Positions 1 through 7,940 of a stretch of DNA of 64,000 bases are shown here, one piece after another. A program made the translations under genes and the position numbers. The first letter of the stretch is position 1; the number at the start of each line of letters is the position of its first letter. Source of the DNA: Paenibacillus silvestris (GTDB lineage: Bacteria > Bacillota > Bacilli > Paenibacillales > NBRC-103111); NCBI RefSeq assembly GCF_009882985.1, contig NZ_WTUZ01000004.1:124661-188660 (forward strand). Reading direction: 5' to 3'. The notes under the pieces were generated by a model that saw only the letters and a program-made list of their open reading frames with translations, made no database searches and was not told the origin of the DNA.

Positions 1-2
1 AT

Positions 3-257
3 TTCGTTTTATTTGCGGGGCGGCTCATTTTGGCCTATAACGAGGTTGTCTATCCTTATCATAAATGGTTTATGAGAGTGCTGGAAGGTGTTCATGACAA
101 ACCGAATGATCTTATTCTGATTATGAATAACGTGCTGACAAATAAATCGAAGGAAAGCGTCGAAGTGTTATATGAGTGTGTCGCACAATTCCATCAATGG
201 CCTAAGTCAGAGAAGGGATGGCATGTTAGATTTATGCTTGATAGCGAACTGAACTAG
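3..257 (+). CDS. C-terminal fragment of an unidentified protein
   Basis: The reading frame is open from the left edge of the window, so the gene begins outside it and only the last 84 or so codons are visible. A TTG at position 30 exists but has no ribosome site, so it is probably internal. The fragment is rich in Tyr, Trp and His and ends with MLDSELN. It resembles, from memory only, the C-terminal part of nucleotidyltransferase-fold proteins in Paenibacillus, but no diagnostic motif lies in the visible part. Function is left open. Confidence 0.55.
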   Translation, partial: FVLFAGRLILAYNEVVYPYHKWFMRVLEGVHDKPNDLILIMNNVLTNKSKESVEVLYECVAQFHQWPKSEKGWHVRFMLDSELN

Positions 258-321
258 ATGACGGGACATGTACCCGTAGCTGATCTCTAATACCTTCATG
301 CTCTTATAAGTATTTTGAAAA

Positions 322-357
322 GCGTACTTCCCGAAGCTGTTCGCCCAGGGAGTACGC
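322..357. terminator. Hairpin between convergent genes
   Basis: GCGTACTTCCC pairs with GGGAGTACGC (one bulged T) around a 15-base loop. A loose T-rich stretch follows on the plus strand. It sits between the end of the fragment gene and the 3' end of the galactokinase, so it could end transcription from either side. The T-tract is weak. Confidence 0.45.
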
Positions 358-413
358 GATTTGTTATTTTTGGCGGGGACAATAAGCAGGGCTGCTCCAT
401 CCGAAAGGCTAGT

Positions 414-1715
414 TTAAGGATGTTGCCGCGCTTCCCCATTTAAGCAGACTGCTCCAATTTCGCGTATGCGGATCACGAACAGTTCCGTCCCAGTCGTACG
501 CCCGATTAGTTCCCGGTATTCCGCTACTGCCGCATGTGGCAGAACCGCGAGAATGACGCCGGCGAAACCACCCCCGTGTACTCTGCAGGCACCATCGCCC
601 AATTGGTTGATGAAACGTTCGGTAATGGCGAGTGTAAGCGCAATCCCCTGTTCACGTGACACCGATTCTTGGTAGATGTTCTGCAGCCATTTCCACGAGG
701 AATTACCTGAAGCGGTAATATACTTCAGCACGGTCTGCCACTCGCCCGCCTTAATCGCCTCTGCCTGCTGCTCGACGCGGTCATTTTCATCCAGATAATG
801 GAGCGCCCGCAGCACCGCACGATCTCCGGTAGTTTCGCGGAGTTCCGCAAGCCGGCCGTAGATCATCTCTGCCGTCAAATCACGGCATACCTCTACACCA
901 AAGGCGTGTGCCACCGCCCGCATCTCGTTCGGAATCGATGCATAATCCTTCGTCAGGTCTGCATGGTTACCGCCGGTGCTGACGATGACAAGGCTGTAAC
1001 CTGCTGCTTCAAAGGTGCCTGTAATACGTTCGATTTGAGGCTCGGCTGGATCCTTAAAGTCGATTGTGATCATACCACCGTGCGAACAAGCCATCTGGTC
1101 TAGCATGCCTGATGGCTTGTTCCAATACCTATTTTCTGCATACTTCCCAATGCGCGACATCATGACCGCATCCATCTCTCCATTGTTGTAGAAAGTACTT
1201 AGCATCTGGCAGATCAGAACTTCAAAAGATGCAGAGGAGCTGAGTCCTGACGCTGGAAGCACGTTACTGCTGACGTAAGCATGGAATCCGCCGATTCGGT
1301 ACCCGTGCTGCTGGAAACCGCGTGCAATACCACGGATCAAAGCAGCCGTCCCTCCCTCGCCTGATTGAGGTTCTAGATCATCTAGATGGATGACTGACAT
1401 ACCTGGATATCCTTCGGAAATTACGGAAATCACTCCGGTGTCCACCGCTGCTGCAGCTGCAATCGTATCTAACTGAATACTAGCCGCAAGCACCTTTCCA
1501 TTGTTATGGTCCGTATGATTGCCGCCTATCTCTGTGCGACCCGGAGCACTGAAGTATTTCAACGCCTCTATATGTCCATATTGCGCAAGGTATCCTCCCA
1601 TACACCTCCGGTATCTGTCGATCTGTCCTTCTCGGTCTTGGCTGCTGCCGTACATCTGGTCTAGCATCTGTTGTGTCTGAGCCGAATTGAAAAGCTGTTC
1701 GAATTGATCGTTCAT
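414..1715 (-). CDS. Galactokinase family GHMP sugar kinase
   Basis: 433 residues. Predicted to phosphorylate galactose or a related sugar at C1 with ATP in the cytoplasm. The galactokinase signature is at residues 57-71 (APGRTEIGGNHTDHN), a variant of the usual GRVNLIGEHTDY form that I associate with Firmicutes homologues. The GHMP ATP-binding loop GLSSSAS is at 157-163, the catalytic-Asp context SGMLDQ at 203-208 (Asp206), and the C-terminal Gly-rich motif GGGFAG at 381-386. Length is slightly above the usual 390-400. The gene stands alone, with no galT or galE nearby, and diverges from the oxidoreductase operon. Substrate could be another sugar; family assignment is secure. Confidence 0.88.
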   Translation of the reverse strand: MNDQFEQLFNSAQTQQMLDQMYGSSQDREGQIDRYRRCMGGYLAQYGHIEALKYFSAPGRTEIGGNHTDHNNGKVLAASIQLDTIAAAAAVDTGVISVISEGYPGMSVIHLDDLEPQSGEGGTAALIRGIARGFQQHGYRIGGFHAYVSSNVLPASGLSSSASFEVLICQMLSTFYNNGEMDAVMMSRIGKYAENRYWNKPSGMLDQMACSHGGMITIDFKDPAEPQIERITGTFEAAGYSLVIVSTGGNHADLTKDYASIPNEMRAVAHAFGVEVCRDLTAEMIYGRLAELRETTGDRAVLRALHYLDENDRVEQQAEAIKAGEWQTVLKYITASGNSSWKWLQNIYQESVSREQGIALTLAITERFINQLGDGACRVHGGGFAGVILAVLPHAAVAEYRELIGRTTGTELFVIRIREIGAVCLNGEARQHP

Positions 1716-1913
1716 CTTGAATGTTCCTCCTGGTTCTAACTGTTTGAGTAGTAGTAGTTATCATGTCCAATGTACGTCGTAAATCCGTGTATCTATAAAG
1801 ATTATATAAGATGATTCTAATGATTATAAGCTGCTAAATACCGACTCCTGGCACACTGAAAGCACGCTGTTAAGCGATCTTGGAAACTGTCTCTTTAAAG
1901 ATTGTATCCATTT

Positions 1914-1952
1914 ATGCGGTTGTAAGAAATAATGAAATCAGTTTTACCGCAT
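1914..1952. promoter_or_regulatory. Inverted repeat upstream of the oxidoreductase operon
   Basis: A perfect 7-bp inverted repeat, ATGCGGT and ACCGCAT, with 25 bases between the arms, ends about 32 bp before the ATG of the first operon gene. The position would suit an operator for a dimeric regulator. There is no direct evidence of function, and short inverted repeats occur by chance. Confidence 0.25.
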
Positions 1953-1984
1953 GATGAAAACATAATCACATAAAGAGGTGCATC

Positions 1985-3271
1985 ATGAAACGAAGATACG
2001 CAATATGCGGCGTCAGCAATCGAAGTGTGAAAATGTATATCGGTCCGATGTTACAAACCTTTTCGAAACACGCTGAAATTGTTGGATTGCTCGATGTCGA
2101 CGCAAGACGGTTTGACGTATGTAAGTCCAAATATCCAGAGCTTTCCGACGTCCTGGAATACGGTGCGGATGAATTCGATAAGATGGTTGAACAAACGAAA
2201 CCTGATGTGATTATTGTAACAGGGCGTGATGATACGCACGTGACGTATATCATTAGAGCGCTGGAACATGACCTGGATGTGTTGTCGGAAAAACCGATGG
2301 CGACGACAGGGGCGGATTGCCGGAGAATTATCGAAGCAGAGAAAAAAAGCAAAGGGAAAGTAACGGTTACTTTTAATTACCGATACGCCCCCATTCACAG
2401 TCGGATTAAAGAAATGGTATTGGAAGGAAAGGTTGGCAGAGTGACTTCCGTTGATTTGAACTGGTACATTGATACCTACCACGGAGCTAGCTATTTTAAA
2501 CGATGGAACCGCTTACGCAAGCATTCCGGCGGGCTTTCTATTCATAAAAGCTCTCATCACTTCGATTTAGTCAATTGGTGGACAGGTCAGAAACCCTTGG
2601 AAGTGTTTGCTTATGGTGCGCTTAATTACTACGGCCAGGAGGGAGAGATGAACCCGAAGAAGGAGGACGGACGTTATTGCGGAACCTGTGTGGATAAACA
2701 GGATTGCCGTTATTTCATGCGCTGGTCTTCACGGAGTAAGCAAGTCCATGTGAAAGATGACCATGTTGACGTGGGTTCAGCAGATGTACAGCTGCCGTAT
2801 AGCGGTTACCGGGCCGATGCTTGCATATTCGATTCGGAAATCAATATCGAGGATACGTATTCCGCTACCGTTAAATATGACGGCGGTGCACTGCTCTCGT
2901 ACTCCGTTAATTTTTCCCTTCCTTACGAGGGATATAGGCTTGCCATTAATGGCACAAAAGGCCGCATCGAAACGATGGAATACCATTCTGCCAGCAGAGT
3001 GCCGTTCCCGGTTCCCACACAGACGATCGACTACTTCCCACTATTCGGCTCCAAGGAAACGATACATGTTGTTCATCGAGAGGGTGGACACGGTGGCGGC
3101 GACCCCGCGCTTTTGGAAGACATTTTTCTCGGTCCGGACCCGACTCGGTCCTATGACATATTGTCTGGTTCGATGGACGGGGCTTATTCCGTTGGGACTG
3201 GCGAAGCCGTTTGGATCTCCGTTAAGGAGAACCGCCCTGTTCGTATCGAGGATGTACTTACTTCGACTTAA
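1985..3271 (+). CDS. Gfo/Idh/MocA family oxidoreductase
   Basis: 428 residues; a NAD(P)-dependent sugar or sugar-derivative dehydrogenase of the Gfo/Idh/MocA superfamily. The N-terminal Rossmann region covers about 1-120, with the family motif EKP at 102-104. The C-terminal domain contains the usual His-rich active-site region (HKSSHHFD). An insertion near residues 225-245 carries a Cys cluster (YCGTC, then QDC), unusual for the superfamily and possibly metal binding. First gene of an operon with two permeases, an enolase-superfamily enzyme and a binding protein, so it probably oxidises the imported sugar. AGAGGTG lies just before the ATG. The exact substrate cannot be read from sequence. Confidence 0.85.
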   Translation: MKRRYAICGVSNRSVKMYIGPMLQTFSKHAEIVGLLDVDARRFDVCKSKYPELSDVLEYGADEFDKMVEQTKPDVIIVTGRDDTHVTYIIRALEHDLDVLSEKPMATTGADCRRIIEAEKKSKGKVTVTFNYRYAPIHSRIKEMVLEGKVGRVTSVDLNWYIDTYHGASYFKRWNRLRKHSGGLSIHKSSHHFDLVNWWTGQKPLEVFAYGALNYYGQEGEMNPKKEDGRYCGTCVDKQDCRYFMRWSSRSKQVHVKDDHVDVGSADVQLPYSGYRADACIFDSEINIEDTYSATVKYDGGALLSYSVNFSLPYEGYRLAINGTKGRIETMEYHSASRVPFPVPTQTIDYFPLFGSKETIHVVHREGGHGGGDPALLEDIFLGPDPTRSYDILSGSMDGAYSVGTGEAVWISVKENRPVRIEDVLTST

Positions 3272-3301
3272 TACATGTGCAGCAGAAAGGAGGCGTTAGG
3301 C

Positions 3302-4258
3302 TTGAAGACAGATGTGACACTGAGGAAGACAACGGTTGGCAGGGGTCGCAGTGCAAGTCTTTTCTGGAGAAGAATTGTTAAAAGCCGTTATTTGTATATC
3401 ATGGTTACACCGGGACTCCTCTATTTTGCTCTTTTTAAATATTGGCCCATGTGGGGGGTACTGATTGCTTTTAAGGACTACCTGCCCTTTCGCGGCTTTT
3501 GGAACAGCCCTTGGGTTGGCTTCAAGCACTTTGATCGCTTTTTCCACGATCCTGTGTTTTGGCTGCTGTTTAAAAACACCTTCGTGCTGGCGATCTACAA
3601 TATTGTCTTTTTCTTTCCAATCCCGATTCTAATCGCGCTGATGCTCAACGAGCTGCGTTTGGAATGGTTTAAGCGCACCATACAGACGGCCATCTATATT
3701 CCGCATTTTGTATCCTGGGTCGTCGTAGTTGGAATGGCCTACACCTTTTTCTCATTGGAGAACGGGATCTTTACGAATATGCTCGTCCAAGCAGGAATGG
3801 AAAAGACCAATTTTCTAATGTCTAACACGTGGTTCCGTCCGATGATCATTCTGGAAGTGATTTGGAAGGAATCTGGTTGGGGGACGATCATCTTTCTGGC
3901 AGCGTTGTCAGGCGTTGATCCTACGCTATACGAAGCGGCTAAAATCGATGGGGCAGGACGCTTCAGACAAATGTGGCACATCACTGTGCCAGCAATTCGC
4001 AGTACAATCGTGATTTTGTTCATATTGAGGTTGGGTAATTTTCTGGATACTGGCTTTGAGCAAATCTTTCTCATGCTCAATTCGACCAATCGTGAGGTAG
4101 GGGAAGTGTTCGATACCTATGTCTACGTTAACGGCATTCAGCAGGGACAATTCAGTTTCAGTACAGCTGTTGGCTTATTCAAATCAATAGTAGGTTTATG
4201 TTTGGTGCTTGCGGCTAACCAAATTTCGAAGAAGTTCGGTGAGCAAGGTGTTTATTAA
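3302..4258 (+). CDS. Sugar ABC transporter permease, LplB type
   Basis: 318 residues from a TTG start at 3302, chosen because AAAGGAGG ends eight bases before it; an upstream in-frame start at 3275 has no such site. About six hydrophobic membrane segments. The EAA loop that contacts the ATPase reads EAAKIDGAGRFRQMW near residues 210-225. The early sequence LLYFALFKYWPMWGV is typical of the LplB/YteP group that imports pectin- or glycan-derived oligosaccharides. It forms a heterodimer with the next gene's product. No ATPase is encoded nearby, so a shared MsmX-like ATPase is presumed. Confidence 0.9.
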   Translation: MKTDVTLRKTTVGRGRSASLFWRRIVKSRYLYIMVTPGLLYFALFKYWPMWGVLIAFKDYLPFRGFWNSPWVGFKHFDRFFHDPVFWLLFKNTFVLAIYNIVFFFPIPILIALMLNELRLEWFKRTIQTAIYIPHFVSWVVVVGMAYTFFSLENGIFTNMLVQAGMEKTNFLMSNTWFRPMIILEVIWKESGWGTIIFLAALSGVDPTLYEAAKIDGAGRFRQMWHITVPAIRSTIVILFILRLGNFLDTGFEQIFLMLNSTNREVGEVFDTYVYVNGIQQGQFSFSTAVGLFKSIVGLCLVLAANQISKKFGEQGVY

Positions 4259-4279
4259 ATTGGAAAGGAAGCTGCTGTC

Positions 4280-5158
4280 ATGATTCGTCAATCACTGGGA
4301 TCACGTATATTTGATACGGTCAATGTCGTCGTGTTACTTGCAATCGCTTTAATTACTTTGATTCCGTTCGTGTTTGTATTATCAGGCTCGCTAACGGCTT
4401 CTGAAGAACTGGTGCGTCGCGGTGTCGTCTTGATTCCAACCCAATTATCTCTCGATGGTTACAAATACATTTTTTCGACGAAAACGATCTTGTGGAGCTT
4501 GGGAGTAACGGTGTTTATTACGATTGCAGGCACGTTGATCAACTTATTTTTTACAACGCTAACCGCTTATCCGCTCGCGAGAAGTGAGTTTGTTGGAAGA
4601 CGTCCGATCATGCTGCTCATTTTGTTCACCATGCTGTTCAGTGGAGGGATGATTCCAACGTTTCTGGTTGTGAAATCGCTTGGACTGCTAAACAGTTACG
4701 GGTCATTGCTTATTCCAGGCGCAATCAGTGCATTTAACCTGATCATTCTAAGGAATTTCTTTCAGCAACTGCCTGATGGGCTTGAGGAAGCGGCGAAAAT
4801 CGACGGATGCAACGATTTTCAAATTTTGATCCGTATCGTGCTGCCACTCTCGCTTCCCGCAATGGCCACCTTTGCATTATTCTATGCTGTGGGCCACTGG
4901 AACACGTTTTTCAATGCGATTCTTTACATCAATGATACGACGAAATGGCCGATTCAAGTATGGCTTCGTCAAATCGTCATTTTATCGCAAGGAGGGATTG
5001 GGGACTCACAACAGATGGGAAGCGATTATGTAGCGCCTCCCGGTGAAGTGATTAAGATGGCGGTTATCGTCGTATCGACCGTGCCGATCCTGCTCGTTTA
5101 TCCGTTTCTGCAAAAGCATTTTGCCAAAGGGGTTTTGCTCGGTTCTGTGAAAGGTTAG
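4280..5158 (+). CDS. Sugar ABC transporter permease, LplC type
   Basis: 292 residues with about six membrane segments; second permease of the CUT1-type importer. The EAA loop reads LEEAAKIDGCNDFQ in the C-terminal half. The ending FAKGVLLGSVKG is characteristic of the LplC group. It starts 21 bp after the LplB-type gene, with GGAAAGGA as ribosome site, and is followed after 58 bp by the enolase-superfamily gene. Partner of the upstream permease. Confidence 0.9.
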   Translation: MIRQSLGSRIFDTVNVVVLLAIALITLIPFVFVLSGSLTASEELVRRGVVLIPTQLSLDGYKYIFSTKTILWSLGVTVFITIAGTLINLFFTTLTAYPLARSEFVGRRPIMLLILFTMLFSGGMIPTFLVVKSLGLLNSYGSLLIPGAISAFNLIILRNFFQQLPDGLEEAAKIDGCNDFQILIRIVLPLSLPAMATFALFYAVGHWNTFFNAILYINDTTKWPIQVWLRQIVILSQGGIGDSQQMGSDYVAPPGEVIKMAVIVVSTVPILLVYPFLQKHFAKGVLLGSVKG

Positions 5159-5216
5159 GCGCACATTAGGCTGCTGATTACGGACCGTCTATCTATGTTA
5201 TAACTAGGAGGCCATC

Positions 5217-6305
5217 ATGAAAATTAAGAATATCACTTGTTACAAGCAAACGATGGGATTGTTTTATGTAAAGGTAGAAACAGATGAAGGCGTTTACGGT
5301 TTCGGAGAATCGAGCCCAATGCGTCCGGATGTGCTCATGCAGATCATGAACACGGTGATCAAGCCGCTGGTCATTGGTATGGACCCGTTTCAAACGGAGC
5401 TGATCGAAGAGGTGGTTCTGCGGAGAAATTACAAAATTTCAGGTCAACTGCTGGCCTCGGCATACAGCGGTCTCGAAATTGCCCTATGGGATCTCAAGGG
5501 TCGCTATTTGAACCAGCCCGTGTATAATTTAATCGGAGGTCTTTATCGTGACCACATTCCGCTTTATGCATCCAGTATGAGCCGCGATCTAACCCATGCG
5601 GAAGAAGCGGATAAAATTCGCGATGCGATCAACCGTCTTAAGGTCAAAGCTGTCAAAATCAAGGTAGGACCTCGTTTCGGAACAGGGCTCCCGGTTGATT
5701 TAAACGATGATGTGCTCAAGGTCAAGGCCGCTAGAGAAGCGATCGGTCCAGATTGCAAGCTGATGATCGACGGTAACAGCTCTTACACTTACATTCAGGC
5801 TGTACAGTTATTCGACCGTATTAAGGAATACAACATACATCATTTCGAAGAGCCTTGTCCATATTACGATGTGGACACTTATGTGAAGCTGGCTAATACC
5901 TTACCGGTTCCCATTCATGTTGGGGAGCAGGATTGGAATATCTTCACTTTCCGTGATTTTATTAGCAAGGGTGCTTGTCATTTGTATGCAGCCGATCCTG
6001 TCAAATGCGGGGGGATATCCAGCGCGAAGCGTGCTGCTGCTTTATGTCGCGCATTCGGTATTCACTATGTGCCGCACAATACCACCAAGGGCATCGGCTT
6101 CGCTGCAGCCATTCATTTGGCAGCCAGTTCGCCGGAATGCAGCAGCTTTTATGAATACAATATCGAATCAAACAGTACCAGAGAGCGTTATTTGAAACAG
6201 CCTTTCGAAGTGAAAGATGGACATGTTCTGGTACCGCATGGACCAGGATTAGGCATTGAATTAGATGAAGAGCTTATGGAAGCAACGCTTGAGGTTATTC
6301 GTTAA
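5217..6305 (+). CDS. Enolase superfamily (mandelate racemase type) enzyme, probable sugar-acid dehydratase
   Basis: 362 residues, the usual length. The N-terminal capping domain spans about 1-110, then the TIM barrel. The active-site set of the mandelate racemase subgroup is visible: a KxK lysine motif (VKIKVGP), metal ligands in MIDGNSS, FEEPCP and HVGEQDW, an Asp in DPVKCGG, and a His in YVPHNTT that would form the His-Asp dyad. Members of this subgroup dehydrate or epimerise aldonic and uronic acids, often with Mg2+. Together with the oxidoreductase two genes up, this points to catabolism of an oxidised sugar. AGGAGG lies just before the ATG. Confidence 0.85.
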   Translation: MKIKNITCYKQTMGLFYVKVETDEGVYGFGESSPMRPDVLMQIMNTVIKPLVIGMDPFQTELIEEVVLRRNYKISGQLLASAYSGLEIALWDLKGRYLNQPVYNLIGGLYRDHIPLYASSMSRDLTHAEEADKIRDAINRLKVKAVKIKVGPRFGTGLPVDLNDDVLKVKAAREAIGPDCKLMIDGNSSYTYIQAVQLFDRIKEYNIHHFEEPCPYYDVDTYVKLANTLPVPIHVGEQDWNIFTFRDFISKGACHLYAADPVKCGGISSAKRAAALCRAFGIHYVPHNTTKGIGFAAAIHLAASSPECSSFYEYNIESNSTRERYLKQPFEVKDGHVLVPHGPGLGIELDEELMEATLEVIR

Positions 6306-6359
6306 TTGTTTAATAGGTTTTGGCTATTCATAGTTCGTCATTAGGGGGCTAACGTATCC

Positions 6360-7862
6360 ATGAAAACGAATCTTTTACTTAAGCAGGGACTGCTCGTTAC
6401 AGCAGCATTATCGATGATTCTCGCTTCGGCATGCTCCAATGGCCAGGAATCCAAACCAGGTACGGCGGAAACCACGAAACCCGTGGAACTTACAATGATG
6501 AACCTGTATTTGACACCAGAGCCTCCAAAAATGGACAGCGAGGCGATGAAACTACTTCAGGAGTACACGAATACGAAATTGAACATCACTTGGGTGCCCA
6601 GCGCAAGCTACAGTGAGAAGGTTACAGCCTCAATCGCTGTTGCCGGAGATCTGCCAAAGCTTCTTCTCGTGAAGGATGACCGGAACCCTGCAATTATCGA
6701 AGCTGCACGAGCAGGCCTATTCTGGGAACTGGGGCCTTATCTGAAAGACTATCCGAATCTGAAAACGATGGATGCTACACGTCTAACCAATACGTCAATT
6801 GACGGTAAAGTGTACAGCATTTTCCGATGGAGACCAATAGCGCGCAACGGTGTTATTATTCGCAAAGACTGGTTGGATAATTTGGGCCTTCAGGAACCAA
6901 AAACTCTCAACGACCTGGTGAATGTTCTCAAAGCTTTTACCTATAATGACCCAGATAAAAATGGTAAAAATGACACGTACGGCATCTCATTTGATTCCAG
7001 CAGCGCGCAAATTTTTCACCTCCTGGCTATGATGGGCGCTCCGAATACGTGGGAATACAAAGATGGTAAAATGTCGCCGGACTTCATGACGGCGCCTTAT
7101 ATGGATACGATGAAATTACTGCAACAGATGTTCAAGGACAAATTGTTTAACAGTGACTTCCCGGTAGTCAAAGACCGAACTGTCTTGGTGAATCAAGGCA
7201 AAGCCGGCGTATATATTGGGGCCTATGATGATTTGAACTCCCGGTTCACCGACTTGTTCAAATCGAATCCAAATGCTAAATTGGATACCGTTGCTAGTTT
7301 GAGCGGCCCCGGCGGTATGAAAGTGCAGGGAGGTACCGGCTACAACAGTGTATTTATGATCCCGAAAACTAGCGTAAAAACCGAAGCTGAACTCAAACAA
7401 GTTCTTACTTATATCGATAAACTCGGTGACGAGAAGGTACAGAACCTCATGACGTGGGGGATTGAAGGCAAGCACTACAAGGTGGAGAATGGCCAAGCGG
7501 TTCGAATTGATGAGAAAGTATTCACCGATGAAGTCTATAATAATCTATTCCAGTTATCGGTATTCGATGGAAGTAAAGCGCTTCCGGGCAAGCTGGACCC
7601 GAGCGTCGATAAGTATAACAAGCTTATTCAGAACAATGAGAAATTAGCTGTTGCGAACCCGGCCTTGCCGCTTCTGTCCAAAACCTATATGGAAAAAGGA
7701 AAACAGTTGGATCAGGTCATTACAGACGCCAGAACGAAATTCATCTTGGGTGAATTGGACGAAAAGGGCTTTCAACAAGCCGTTGTGAACTGGCAAAAGC
7801 TAGGCGGAGACCAAGTCATGTCCGAGTACAAAACCGAGTATGAAAAAACAGTAAAAAATTAA
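6360..7862 (+). CDS. Extracellular sugar-binding lipoprotein, LplA type
   Basis: 500 residues. A hydrophobic signal peptide ends in the lipobox LASAC with Cys25 as lipid anchor. The mature part is a cluster of Trp, Asp and Asn-rich binding-protein sequence; the N-terminal stretch ending YSEKVTASIAVAGDLP is typical of the LplA/YtcQ group. It captures an oligosaccharide outside the cell for the permease pair encoded upstream. Unusually it is separated from the permeases by the dehydratase gene. A regulator follows directly. Confidence 0.88.
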   Translation: MKTNLLLKQGLLVTAALSMILASACSNGQESKPGTAETTKPVELTMMNLYLTPEPPKMDSEAMKLLQEYTNTKLNITWVPSASYSEKVTASIAVAGDLPKLLLVKDDRNPAIIEAARAGLFWELGPYLKDYPNLKTMDATRLTNTSIDGKVYSIFRWRPIARNGVIIRKDWLDNLGLQEPKTLNDLVNVLKAFTYNDPDKNGKNDTYGISFDSSSAQIFHLLAMMGAPNTWEYKDGKMSPDFMTAPYMDTMKLLQQMFKDKLFNSDFPVVKDRTVLVNQGKAGVYIGAYDDLNSRFTDLFKSNPNAKLDTVASLSGPGGMKVQGGTGYNSVFMIPKTSVKTEAELKQVLTYIDKLGDEKVQNLMTWGIEGKHYKVENGQAVRIDEKVFTDEVYNNLFQLSVFDGSKALPGKLDPSVDKYNKLIQNNEKLAVANPALPLLSKTYMEKGKQLDQVITDARTKFILGELDEKGFQQAVVNWQKLGGDQVMSEYKTEYEKTVKN

Positions 7863-7940
7863 AGAGTGCGATGGTATCAACTTCATGCGATAATGTACGC
7901 AGTCGAATCTTTGAATTGGCATAAAGAAAGTGAGATTGTC

